A stretch of 64,000 nt of DNA, from the NCBI GenBank assembly GCA_040754375.1, contig JBFMCT010000014.1, positions 1 through 64,000 on the forward strand, given 5' to 3'. Below the pieces are notes generated by a model. It ran no database searches, was not told the DNA's origin, and worked only from the letters and a program-made list of their open reading frames with translations. This stretch comes from Actinomycetota bacterium. GTDB lineage: Bacteria > Actinomycetota > Acidimicrobiia > Acidimicrobiales > AC-14. The position numbers and the translations under genes are program-made. This document shows, in pieces, positions 50,736-60,750 of this stretch (its first letter is position 1; every line of letters begins with the position of its first letter).

Positions 50736-52210
50736 CGCCCGGCCGCGGCCCGGTCCACCCGCTCGGCCGCCAGCCGGCCCGACAGCAGGACCATGGGCAC
50801 GCCCACGCCGGGCACCGTGCTGGAACCCACGAACACCACCCCGGGGGCCCGGCGGTCGACGTTGTTGGGCCGGAAGGGCCCGGTCTGGAAGAAGTTGTGG
50901 GCCACCGCGAAAGGAGTCCCCCGCTCCATCCCCTGGTCGCGCCAGCCGGTCGGGTCGGTGAAGCGCTCGACCACGACCTCGCCCGTCGGGTAGCCGGCGG
51001 CCGCCACTCGTTCGATCAGGCGCTGGCGCACCCCGGCCCGCTCCCGCGCCCAGTCCACCCGGCCGTCGAGGTTGGGTGTGGGCTCGAGGACGTAGAGCGA
51101 GATGTGGCCGTCGGGGGCGAGCGAGGGGTCGCCCTTGGTCGGGCTGCTCACGAGTATCGACGGGTCGGGCATGAGCACCCCTTGTTTCATGAGGGCGTCG
51201 AACGCCCCCTCCCATGCCGCCCCGAAGTGGATGTTGTGGTGCTCGGCCCCGGCCGGCAGCTCCCCCTTGACCCCGGCCAGCCACACGGCGCACGACGGCG
51301 AGTAGTTGCCCCGGCGGGCCACCCGGGGGGCGGTGGTGCCCGGCAGGAGCTGGCGGTAGGCGACCGGCAGGTCGGGGTTGAGGACCACGGCGTCGGCCTC
51401 CACGACCTCGCCCCCGGCCAGGCGCACCCCGGTCGCCCGCCCGTCGGCCCGTTGCTCGACCCGCTCCACGGTGACGCCGTAGCGCATCTCCGCCCCCGCC
51501 TTGGTGGCCGCCGCGGCCAGGGCCTTGGGCACGGCGTGCATACCCCCGGCGGGGAAGTACACGCCCTTGACAGTGTCCATGTAGGTGATCACGCAGTACA
51601 GGGCCAGGGCCTCGTACGGCGAGAGGCCGGCGTACATCGACTGGAACGAGAAGATCCTCTGCAGCCTCGGGTCGGCGAAGTAGTCGGCCACCACGTTGGC
51701 CAGCCGGCGCAGGCCGCCGAGGCGCACGAGGCGGGCCAGGGGGGCGGGCGAGGGCTTGAGCAGGTCGAAGACCGAGTCGAAGTTGCGGTCGATGAAGTGG
51801 GGCAGCTCGAGCTCGTAGAGGTCGGTGAGGTAGTCGCAGAAGCGGCCGAAGGAGGCGGCCTCGGCCGGCCCGCACACCTGGCGGACCTCCTCGGTCATGG
51901 CCTCGCGCCCCTGGCGGACCCGCAGCTCGCTGCCGTCGGCGAAGCACGCCCGGTAGATGGGGTCGACCGGCTCCAGGTGGAGGTAGTCGGCCATGTCGGC
52001 CCCCGCCCCGGCGAACGTGGCCGCCAGGATGTCGGTCATCGTCAGGACGCTGGGCCCGGTGTCGATGCGGAAACCCCCGGCCTCGAACAGGCCGGCCCGG
52101 CCCCCGGGCACGGGCTCGCGCTCGAGCACCACGACGTCGTGGCCCCCGCCGCTGAGGTGGCAGGCGGCCGCCAGCCCTCCCAGGCCGGCCCCCACGACGA
52201 CTACTCGCAC
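50732..52210 (-). CDS. crtI: Phytoene desaturase
   Basis: 492 residues. FAD-binding VVVVGAGLGGLAAACHLSGG with ...EREPVPGGRAG, CrtI-type substrate segment TGPSVLTMTDIL, and C-terminal GTPFAVAHNFFQTGPFRPNN and VVFVGSSTVPGVGVPMVLLSG. Converts phytoene toward lycopene, feeding CrtB product to the split cyclase. Coupled to crtB. Confidence 0.95.
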   Translation of the reverse strand: MRVVVVGAGLGGLAAACHLSGGGHDVVVLEREPVPGGRAGLFEAGGFRIDTGPSVLTMTDILAATFAGAGADMADYLHLEPVDPIYRACFADGSELRVRQGREAMTEEVRQVCGPAEAASFGRFCDYLTDLYELELPHFIDRNFDSVFDLLKPSPAPLARLVRLGGLRRLANVVADYFADPRLQRIFSFQSMYAGLSPYEALALYCVITYMDTVKGVYFPAGGMHAVPKALAAAATKAGAEMRYGVTVERVEQRADGRATGVRLAGGEVVEADAVVLNPDLPVAYRQLLPGTTAPRVARRGNYSPSCAVWLAGVKGELPAGAEHHNIHFGAAWEGAFDALMKQGVLMPDPSILVSSPTKGDPSLAPDGHISLYVLEPTPNLDGRVDWARERAGVRQRLIERVAAAGYPTGEVVVERFTDPTGWRDQGMERGTPFAVAHNFFQTGPFRPNNVDRRAPGVVFVGSSTVPGVGVPMVLLSGRLAAERVDRAAAGR

Positions 52211-52246
52211 GCCCCTGCTACCTCGGCCCGCGGGGGCGCGCCGCCG

Positions 52247-53308
52247 TCACCGGTCGCGACCGGCCACGAAACGGGCCAGCTCGGCCAGGGCCGAACGGGC
52301 GGCCGGCACCAGCTCGACGCGGTCGAGGGCGGCCACCGCCTCGGCCGTCCGGGCCTCGATGGCGGACTCCACGGCGGCCACCGCCCCGCAGCCCGCGAGC
52401 AGGTCCTGGAGGCCGGCGACCTCGGCGTCGGTCAGGTCGGCGGCCCCGTAGCGGCCCAGCAGGGGGTCGCCCGTGCGGGACCGGGCGGCCGCGTAGAGAA
52501 GCGTGGGCTTGCCCTCCCGCAGGTCCTCCCCCACCGGCTTGCCCGTGACGGTCTCGTCCCCGAAGGCGCCCAGCAGGTCGTCGCGCAGCTGGAAGGCCTC
52601 GCCCAGGGGCAGCCCGTAGGCCGATAGGGGGCCGGCCAGTTCGTCGAGGCGGCCGGCGAGGGCCGCCCCCAGGTGCAGGGGCCGCTCCACGGTGTACTTG
52701 CCCGACTTGAACAGCGAGATGCGCCGGGCCGCGGCCTCCCCCACCATGCCCCGGGCCGTACCCGCCAGGTCGAGGTACTGGCCCACGTTGACCTCGATGC
52801 GCAGCTCGGTGAACACGTCCAGCGCGGGGCGGGGCGCCCCGGCCAGCAGCTTGTCGGCGTAGACGAAGGCCAGGTCGCCCACCAGCACGCCCACCCCCTC
52901 GCCGAAGCGGCGGCCCTCGCCCCGCAGGCCGGCCAGGGCGTGGCGCTGCTCGAAGTTCACGTGGATGGTGTCCATCGAGCGGCGCGTCGTGGACCCGTCC
53001 ATGATGTCGTCGTGGATGAGGGCGAAGGTGTGGAGCATCTCCAGCGCGGCCCCGGCGTCGACCACCTGCGGGTCACCGGGGTCGCCCCCGGCCCCCACGA
53101 AGGCCCAGTGGCAGAAGGCGGGGCGCAGCCGTTTGCCCCCGCTGAGCACCAACTTGGCCAGGGCGTCGAAGGGCTCGGCCAAGGCCGGGTCGACATCGGC
53201 CCAGCGCTGGCGCTCGGAGTCGAGCAACTGCCGGGCCCGCTCGTCGACACGCGACGCGATGGCAACCAGGCTGTGCGGGGCTTTCGCGGTGGTCACGGCG
53301 ACGCGCAC
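52247..53308 (-). CDS. crtE: Geranylgeranyl diphosphate synthase
   Basis: 353 residues, trans-polyprenyl synthase. GGKRLRPAFCHW, first Asp-rich motif ALIHDDIMDGSTTRR, second FQLRDDLLGAFGDETVTGKP with the KPxGEDLREGKPTLL tail. Long-chain specificity inferred from the carotenoid context. Upstream gene of the crtE-crtI-crtB run (36-bp gap to crtI). Confidence 0.85.
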   Translation of the reverse strand: MRVAVTTAKAPHSLVAIASRVDERARQLLDSERQRWADVDPALAEPFDALAKLVLSGGKRLRPAFCHWAFVGAGGDPGDPQVVDAGAALEMLHTFALIHDDIMDGSTTRRSMDTIHVNFEQRHALAGLRGEGRRFGEGVGVLVGDLAFVYADKLLAGAPRPALDVFTELRIEVNVGQYLDLAGTARGMVGEAAARRISLFKSGKYTVERPLHLGAALAGRLDELAGPLSAYGLPLGEAFQLRDDLLGAFGDETVTGKPVGEDLREGKPTLLYAAARSRTGDPLLGRYGAADLTDAEVAGLQDLLAGCGAVAAVESAIEARTAEAVAALDRVELVPAARSALAELARFVAGRDR

Positions 53309-53452
53309 AGTCCTCCTTCCGCCTCCTCGGCCCGGCTCCAGGTTAGTGGCCGGTCACAGCGGGTTTCGGAGTGGACGGACGGCCCGGATGACCGCACCGG
53401 TGGGCAGGACGGGCGGCCGGCGGGCCGCCACCAGGCGTAGGGCACCAGCCTC

Positions 53453-54100
53453 TTACCCGTAGCGCGAGCGCTGGAGGAGCACGACGGCCAGCATCCCGAT
53501 CCACAGGGTCGACAGCAGGTAAGGGAGGAAGGCGATGGGCGGGATGAGCAGGCCGAAGGCGATGATCATCCCTCCGTAGGCCAGCCACCGGGGCAGCACC
53601 TCGGACCGGTAGATGACCGCACCCGTGGCCCCCACGAAGGCGGCCGTGGGTATGAACATGACGGCCAGGGACTGCCACTGCAACACCAGCAGAGTCCTGG
53701 CTATCTGGGGGTCGGCGCCGTAGTCCTCCAGGACCGTCCCGGCGATGCTCAGCAGGACCACCACCGAGCTCATGGCCACCATGAGTGCACCGCCCATGAG
53801 GGCCAGGGTCGGCAACCACCCGGCCCGTCCCTCCACGTGGCGCAACCAGCTGTAGAGCCAGGCCACGAACACCAGCAGGAAGAACAGGCTCATCAGCGTG
53901 AGCAGGATCCCTCCGCTCACCCGGCCCCGGGCCTCGGCCACCTGCTCGGCGATCACCTCGGCCGTCTGGGTCGGGTCGACCTCGCCGATGGGGAGCAAAG
54001 ACGACCCCACGAAGGCCAAGATGGCGTAGGCGACTCCCGACAGCGCCCCTACCCGGCTGAACCGCCACCCGACATCTTGTTGGTCGCTCACGTCGCTCAC
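53453..54100 (-). CDS. Multispan membrane protein, unknown
   Basis: 215 residues from GTG (VSDVSDQQDVGW). Five to six hydrophobic helices (GALSGVAYAILAFVGSSLLP, GGILLTLMSLFFLLVFVAWL, LPTLALMGGALMVAMSSVVV, MFIPTAAFVGATGAVIYRSE, YGGMIIAFGLLIPPIAFLPY). A periplasmic acidic loop (EVDPTQTAEVIAEQVAEARG) follows the first helix. No family named with confidence. Confidence 0.6.
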   Translation of the reverse strand: MSDVSDQQDVGWRFSRVGALSGVAYAILAFVGSSLLPIGEVDPTQTAEVIAEQVAEARGRVSGGILLTLMSLFFLLVFVAWLYSWLRHVEGRAGWLPTLALMGGALMVAMSSVVVLLSIAGTVLEDYGADPQIARTLLVLQWQSLAVMFIPTAAFVGATGAVIYRSEVLPRWLAYGGMIIAFGLLIPPIAFLPYLLSTLWIGMLAVVLLQRSRYG

Positions 54101-54179
54101 TGGCCGGCCATCGTAGGGCGGCCCACCTCCGACGGGCACTTCCGGTCCGCCGAGCCGCCGGCGCCCGGTGGGGCAGCCG

Positions 54180-55049
54180 TCAGCCCGCCGCCGGTGCGGG
54201 CGCGGCCCGGGCGCCCGCCCGGTCTTCGAGCCGGCGCTCGACACGAGCGGCCAGCGGGAAACCGATGGCCGCTCCCCCCGCCAGTACGACCAGGCCTCCG
54301 ACGGCGTCGAGGATGAAGTGGTTGGCCGTCACCACGATGGCGAACAGGGTCATGACCGGGTAGGCCCAGGCCAGCGCCCGGGCCCATGTCGAACGTACTG
54401 CCGACACGAGCACGAGCGACGACCACATGGCCCACGCGAAGTGAAGGCTGGGCATGGCCGCGTACTGGTTGGAGATCTTCGACACCGTGCCCGAGTCGAA
54501 CGACCACAGCGAGCCGTAGGTGGCCAGCGTGTCGACGTACCCGTAGGACGGGGGCAGCAGCCGGGGCGGCATGAGGGGGTAGGTGGCAAAGCCGATCAGG
54601 GCCAGGGCAGTGGTGAACGCCAAGGTGTTGCGCCACTGCCGGTAGCGGCCCGGGAACCGGCGGAACAGCAACACCAGGGCGAAGGCCGTCACCACGAAGT
54701 GGAAGCTCCCGTAGAACAGGTTCCACAGCTCGATGAACAGCCGGTTGCCCAGGAACGCCTGCTGGATGGCCCTCTCGTGGTAGATCCCCAGCATCTCCTC
54801 CAGCCGGATGATGTCCAGGGCGTTGCCCATGGCCTTGGCGGCCGACACCGAGGCCGAGCCCTGGGTGTTGCGGATGGCGGTGTACACGCCGTAGAAGGCC
54901 AGGATGTAGAGCACCTCGCGCCACCAGCGCAGGCCCCGGCCGCCTGCTCCCGCCTCCTCCTTCTGGCTGGGGCCCGGGGCGGGGGCCTCCTGCCCGCCCT
55001 CACCGTCGCCCCCGGGGGGCATGGTGTCGTCGCGGAGTGTGTCGCTCAC
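54180..55049 (-). CDS. PAP2-superfamily membrane phosphatase/transferase
   Basis: 289 residues from GTG overlapping the upstream stop (GTGA). Six membrane helices. PAP2 motifs appear as NQYAAMPSLHFAWAM (SLH) and VVTANHFILDAVGG (HxxxD), with the longer YPLMPPRLLP spacing of Aur1/inositol-phosphotransferase-like members. Hydrolyses or transfers lipid phosphate groups at the outer face of the membrane. Coupled to the flippase-like gene. Confidence 0.8.
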   Translation of the reverse strand: MSDTLRDDTMPPGGDGEGGQEAPAPGPSQKEEAGAGGRGLRWWREVLYILAFYGVYTAIRNTQGSASVSAAKAMGNALDIIRLEEMLGIYHERAIQQAFLGNRLFIELWNLFYGSFHFVVTAFALVLLFRRFPGRYRQWRNTLAFTTALALIGFATYPLMPPRLLPPSYGYVDTLATYGSLWSFDSGTVSKISNQYAAMPSLHFAWAMWSSLVLVSAVRSTWARALAWAYPVMTLFAIVVTANHFILDAVGGLVVLAGGAAIGFPLAARVERRLEDRAGARAAPAPAAG

Positions 55050-56002
55050 GCCGCGGCGCGAGCGGGGGCGCGGGCCCCCACCGCGAAGGCAGGGGCGCCG
55101 AGCAGGCTCACGGCCAGGCTCATGCCGTAGAGGAGCAGTCCCAGGGCCACCGCCTTGCCCGTGGGCACGCCCAGGGGCTGCAGGAGCAGCACCAGCGCCC
55201 CCTCGCGCAGGCCCAGGCCGTTTACCGAGACCGGGAGCACCTGGGCCATGGCCACCACCGGCAGGAAGGCCATCACTGCGGCCCAACCAACGTCGATCCC
55301 CAGGGCCTGGGTGGCCATCCACGCGGCCAGGACGAGGGTCAGCTGGTAGGCGGCCGCCGTGAGCAGGACGCCGACCACCGCCCCCGGGTGGCGCCGGATC
55401 CGGTCGATGCCCAGGTGGACGGCCCCTGCGAAGCGCAGCCAGCTCTGGTTGTCGGCCAGCCGCTTGCCGAGGCGGGGGTTCGCCGCCAGCACGAGGATCA
55501 CGCTGAGCACGACCAGCGTGCCGATCGAGAACATGACGGCCATGCGGCTGGCGTTGCCGAGCTGGAGCAGGTCCGGGTGGGTGAGCAGGGCTACCAGGGT
55601 GATGAGCGGCAGGACCAGGAACCCTGTGAGCCTCTCGAGCACTACCGAGGCGAACGAGGCCGGGGCCTGACCGTTGGTGGCCGACAGGCGGGAGACGCGC
55701 AGCACGTCGCCCCCGATGGTCGAGGGCAGGAAGTTGGCCACGAAAAGGCCGGCAAACGAGTGCGAGAGCAGGGGCGGGAGCTGGGACGGCAGCTCCAGGG
55801 CAGATAGGACCCGCTGCCAGCGCAGCGCGGCCAGGACCGTGGCCCCGACCCACACGAACAGCCCGACCACCAGCCAGATGACGGCCGATCCCTGGTTGGC
55901 GGGCAGCAGGGAGGACAGGTGGATGCGCGACAGGAGGAACGCCAGCATCACTGCGCTGGCCACGACTCGCAGCACCAGGAAGATCTTCTTGCGCTTCCGC
56001 AC
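55046..56002 (-). CDS. LPG-synthase-TM/YbhN-type membrane flippase-like protein
   Basis: 318 residues with about eight hydrophobic spans. Family signs: ALRWQRVLSAL, FVANFLPSTIGGDVLRVSRL and SVNGLGLREGALVLLL. Matches the lysylphosphatidylglycerol synthase transmembrane (UPF0104) group, often linked to glycosyltransferases or lipid export. First of a two-gene unit with the PAP2 protein; divergent from the hydrolase gene across 43 bp. Confidence 0.8.
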   Translation of the reverse strand: MRKRKKIFLVLRVVASAVMLAFLLSRIHLSSLLPANQGSAVIWLVVGLFVWVGATVLAALRWQRVLSALELPSQLPPLLSHSFAGLFVANFLPSTIGGDVLRVSRLSATNGQAPASFASVVLERLTGFLVLPLITLVALLTHPDLLQLGNASRMAVMFSIGTLVVLSVILVLAANPRLGKRLADNQSWLRFAGAVHLGIDRIRRHPGAVVGVLLTAAAYQLTLVLAAWMATQALGIDVGWAAVMAFLPVVAMAQVLPVSVNGLGLREGALVLLLQPLGVPTGKAVALGLLLYGMSLAVSLLGAPAFAVGARAPARAAA

Positions 56003-56045
56003 CCTCGATGCAGCTTACGCGTCCGCCAGTGGCTACCGTCGCCCC

Positions 56046-56936
56046 GTGGGCCTACGGACCGTGCAGGTGGGCGAGGCGCGGCTGGCGGTGGCCGAGACCG
56101 GAGAGGGGGGCCGGCCCCTGCTGGGCGTGCACGGGTTCACGGGCGCGAAGGAGGACTTCGCCGAGCTGGCCGCTCCTCTGGCCGACCGAGGCTGGCACGT
56201 GGCCGCCCCCGACCTGCGGGGCCACGGGGACGGCGAGCATCTCGCCGGGCCCGACCACTACCACCCCGACGCCTTCGTGGAGGACGTGCTCGGGGTCGCC
56301 GGGGCCCTGGGCTGGGACGAGTTCGTCCTGGTCGGGCACTCCATGGGCGGGGCCCTGGCCCAGCGCATCGCCATCGACCACCCAGGGCGGGTCAACGCCC
56401 TGGTGCTGATCAGCACGTTCCACGGGCCCCTGGACATCGACCCGGCCCTCGTGGCGCTGGGCCAGGCCATCGTCGCATCGGGCGGCATGGAGGCCCTGGC
56501 AGCCGCGCTGGCCGCCCGCCGGGCCAACGACCCCGCCGCCTTGGCCGCCCGGGCTCGAATCGAGCGGGTCAGGCCGGGCTACGCCGACCACGCCGACCGC
56601 AAGCTCCTGAGGTGCTCCCCCGCCATGTGGACGGCCATGGCCCCCCGCTTCCCCGAGTGGCCCGACACGCTCGAGGAGGTACGCGCCCTGGCCGTGCCCA
56701 CCCTGGTGGTCGTCGGTTCGGAGGACTCCACCATGCGGCCCCACTGCGAACGGCTGGCGGCCGCCGTCCCGTCGGCCCGCCTGGCGGTCATCGACCCGGC
56801 CGGCCACTCGCCTCAGATCGAACAACCCGCTCGGTGCATCGAGGAGATCGTGGCCTTCCTGGAAGGGCCGGGCGGGCGCCCCCCGGGCTCAACTGTGGGC
56901 CAGACTGTCCGCTCCTCATCCGAAGTGGGCCCGTGA
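56046..56936 (+). CDS. Alpha/beta-hydrolase
   Basis: 296 residues from GTG (VGLRTVQVGEAR). Oxyanion HGFTGAKEDF, nucleophile elbow VGHSMGGALAQ, acid VVGSEDSTM and histidine DPAGHSPQIE, so the Ser-Asp-His triad is complete. Esterase or C-C hydrolase type; substrate unknown. Confidence 0.9.
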   Translation: MGLRTVQVGEARLAVAETGEGGRPLLGVHGFTGAKEDFAELAAPLADRGWHVAAPDLRGHGDGEHLAGPDHYHPDAFVEDVLGVAGALGWDEFVLVGHSMGGALAQRIAIDHPGRVNALVLISTFHGPLDIDPALVALGQAIVASGGMEALAAALAARRANDPAALAARARIERVRPGYADHADRKLLRCSPAMWTAMAPRFPEWPDTLEEVRALAVPTLVVVGSEDSTMRPHCERLAAAVPSARLAVIDPAGHSPQIEQPARCIEEIVAFLEGPGGRPPGSTVGQTVRSSSEVGP

Positions 56937-56964
56937 AGGGCCTTCCGTGCTCCAAGGAGGACCG

Positions 56965-57174
56965 ATGAACACTGTCGCCCGCGTGATCGAGATCAGCGCC
57001 GTCAGCGACGTCAGCTTCGAAGACGCCGTCAAGGTCGGGGTGGCCCGCGCCTCCAAGACCCTGCGCAACGTGACCGGGGCCTGGATCAAGGAGCAGCGCG
57101 TCGACGTGGCCGGCGGCGAGGTCACCAGTTACCAGGTGAACCTCATGGTCACCTTCGTGCTCGAAGAGGAGTAG
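56965..57174 (+). CDS. Dodecin
   Basis: 69 residues, full length for this flavin-storage protein. One helix (SFEDAVKVGVARASKTLRNV) and three strands, with the flavin-stacking Trp in VTGAWIKEQRVDV and YQVNLMVTFVLEE at the end. Twelve copies form a hollow sphere binding flavin pairs. AAGGAGG precedes the ATG. The stop codon abuts the stop of the convergent gene with no gap. Confidence 0.92.
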   Translation: MNTVARVIEISAVSDVSFEDAVKVGVARASKTLRNVTGAWIKEQRVDVAGGEVTSYQVNLMVTFVLEEE

Positions 57175-59277
57175 TCAGCCGCTGACGCGGGCGGCCCGGC
57201 GCCGGCTGGCCAGCGCACCCCCGCCCACCAGCGCGGCCGTGCCGGCCAGGGCCAGGGCCAGGTAGAGCAGCAGGGGCCCACCGTCTCCGCCCGAGGTCAC
57301 CCGGGCGAGGACGTAGAGCCCGCTGTTCTGGTCGACGATGACCACCCGGTTGCCGCCCGCCAGGGCCACGCCGATCACCGACGCCTTGGCCGGCAGGGTG
57401 CCCGTGGGATCGGCGGTGTCGGGCGGCACGAAGTGGCCGACCTCGGTGGGCGGGCTCTGGCCCAGGTCGATGACCCGCAGCCCGTCGGAGTGCCAGGCCA
57501 CGTAGGCCAGGTTGCCGTCGGCCAGCACCCGTCCCGGGGCGTAAACCCCCAGGTCGGGCGGGGGGAAGGCCGTGCCGTGGGGCGACCGCAGCAGGGCCAG
57601 CTCCCGCATGCCGGTATCGGGGTCGACCTCCAGCACCCGCATCCCGCCCCAGGCGCCCGGGGAGTCGACCAGCGCGCCCCGCACCGTCTCCCCGCCCGCG
57701 CATCTCTCCTCCTCGAGGCGGGGGCACAGGGCGGTGCGCAGGGCGTTGGCGTCGCCCTCGTCTATGGAGATGCCGGGGATGGTCAACCCCTTCCAGTCAC
57801 CGCCCCAGCCCACGGCCTGCGGGGAGGCGTTGAAGGGGGCGAGCTGAACCCGTCCGAACATCACGGCCAGCGCACCGTCGGCCTGGGCCCGGTTCATGCG
57901 GCTGGTGTTGTTGCAGCCCTGGTTGGGGGCGCCCGGCTGGGTGGCCTCGACCCTCGACGAGTCCAAGAAGACGATCTTGCCCCGGGGGTCGGTGGGCCAC
58001 GGGTCCTCGGCCACCGGGTTGGCCTGGCTGCCCCGGGCCGGGCAACCCCGCCCGCCGTAGACGATCTCGGCCTCGATCGTCCCGTTGGGGCGCTTGTAGA
58101 GCTGGGCCTGGCCGGTCTGCTCGAAGAGGGTCGGCAGCCCCTGGCAGGCGAACTTCTGGCCGGCGATGGAAGACGGCGCGTCGATGCGCAGGGCCGTCGA
58201 GGTCGGCCACCAGCCTTCCTCGGTGAGCAGGGCGACGGTGCGACCCCCGACCTCGGCGGCCGTGACGAACCCGGCGTTGCCCTCCTCCTCACGCACCGCT
58301 GGGTAGGAGAACTGGCTGACCCGGCGGGGCGAGCCGGGGTCGGCCAGGTTCAGGTCGTACAGGCCGGCGTCCATGAACGTGACCAGCGCCCGCTGGCCAC
58401 CGTCGTAGAACTCGGCCGAGTGGCTGTTGACGAAGGGGGCGCAGCCGTTGGGGGAGAACGAGCCGGGACGCTCGCCCAGCGGAGGCCAGGCGCTGACCTG
58501 GGTGGGCGCACGCGGGTCGGTCACGTCGACGACCCGCACGTCCCCCGAAGGGCGGGTGAGGAAGTTGGCCGTCAGCTCGACCGAGATGGACAGGACCGTG
58601 CCGTCGGCCCGCTGGACCAGGTCGACCGAGTGCTGGCCGGTGGCGCAGCGGACCGCGGCCCCCTCGGGGGGCGGGGCGCAGGGCACGGCGTTGGCGGGCA
58701 CGTCGTCGTCGGGGCCCTGGTCGGCCATGTAGCGGCCCAGGAACACGGGGGCGTCGGGGTCGGTGATGTCGTAGTAGACGATGCCCCGGTCGGTGAAGGC
58801 CGGGCTGCGGGTGTTGGGTGTGCAGCTGGTGGGGCCCGACTGGGACGGCCCGTCGTCGAGGGCGATGGCGGCCAGGACACCCGAGAACGACGGTGTTCGC
58901 ACCTCGATGGCGGCCACGTCGATGGCGGCCACGCCCACCGGGATGGGGATGGTGGAGGCCACCCGCGGGGCGCGGGCGTCGCTCAGGTCGACGACCTTGG
59001 CCGTCACTTCCAGGCAGGGCCCGGGGTTGTAGCGCTCGGTGTGGTAGCCGGTGTGGGTGACGATGCCCGCGCCCACGATGGCCACGTGGCCCACGACGGC
59101 CACGTCGCCGTTGACCCCTCCCCCACCCAGGTCGGAGTAGCCCACCTGGCGCAGCGCCCCGTCGGCCCCGCCGTCGGCGGTCTCCGCGGCCATGGCGGCC
59201 GCCGGGACCGCGGCCAGCGCCACCGCCAGCGCCGCCGGTCCCACCACCCGCCGCCTCCACACCGCCAGTCCGGCCAT
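57175..59277 (-). CDS. Secreted LVIVD-type propeller protein with PA domain
   Basis: 700 residues. Signal peptide VVGPAALAVALAAVPAAAMA, then beta-propeller-like repeats of the LVIVD kind (VVDLSDARAPRVAST, YYDITDPDAPVFLGRY, VVDVTDPRAPTQVSA, DLNLADPGSPRRVSQ). A protease-associated (PA) domain follows at about residues 420-510 (GKIVFLDSSR, DGALAVMFGR, IPGISIDEGDANAL), then another repeat (LRVIDLGQSPPTEVG). It ends in a membrane span (LLLYLALALAGTAALVGGGA) and basic residues, so it is anchored outside the cell. No catalytic residues seen; likely a binding or scaffold protein. Confidence 0.75.
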   Translation of the reverse strand: MAGLAVWRRRVVGPAALAVALAAVPAAAMAAETADGGADGALRQVGYSDLGGGGVNGDVAVVGHVAIVGAGIVTHTGYHTERYNPGPCLEVTAKVVDLSDARAPRVASTIPIPVGVAAIDVAAIEVRTPSFSGVLAAIALDDGPSQSGPTSCTPNTRSPAFTDRGIVYYDITDPDAPVFLGRYMADQGPDDDVPANAVPCAPPPEGAAVRCATGQHSVDLVQRADGTVLSISVELTANFLTRPSGDVRVVDVTDPRAPTQVSAWPPLGERPGSFSPNGCAPFVNSHSAEFYDGGQRALVTFMDAGLYDLNLADPGSPRRVSQFSYPAVREEEGNAGFVTAAEVGGRTVALLTEEGWWPTSTALRIDAPSSIAGQKFACQGLPTLFEQTGQAQLYKRPNGTIEAEIVYGGRGCPARGSQANPVAEDPWPTDPRGKIVFLDSSRVEATQPGAPNQGCNNTSRMNRAQADGALAVMFGRVQLAPFNASPQAVGWGGDWKGLTIPGISIDEGDANALRTALCPRLEEERCAGGETVRGALVDSPGAWGGMRVLEVDPDTGMRELALLRSPHGTAFPPPDLGVYAPGRVLADGNLAYVAWHSDGLRVIDLGQSPPTEVGHFVPPDTADPTGTLPAKASVIGVALAGGNRVVIVDQNSGLYVLARVTSGGDGGPLLLYLALALAGTAALVGGGALASRRRAARVSG

Positions 59278-59361
59278 GGCCCGCGAGTGTACGGACCGGG
59301 CTCCCTGCCCGCCCGGGGCCGCCGGCCGTCCTTCGGGGGCGGGCGCCCGTACGATGGGCCG

Positions 59362-60742
<1,381 letters not shown>

Positions 60743-60750
<8 letters not shown>

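Noticed and set aside
57433-59361. Long plus-strand extension before tldD
   Set aside because: Only the part from 59362 matches TldD; the upstream part is antisense to the LVIVD/PA gene.
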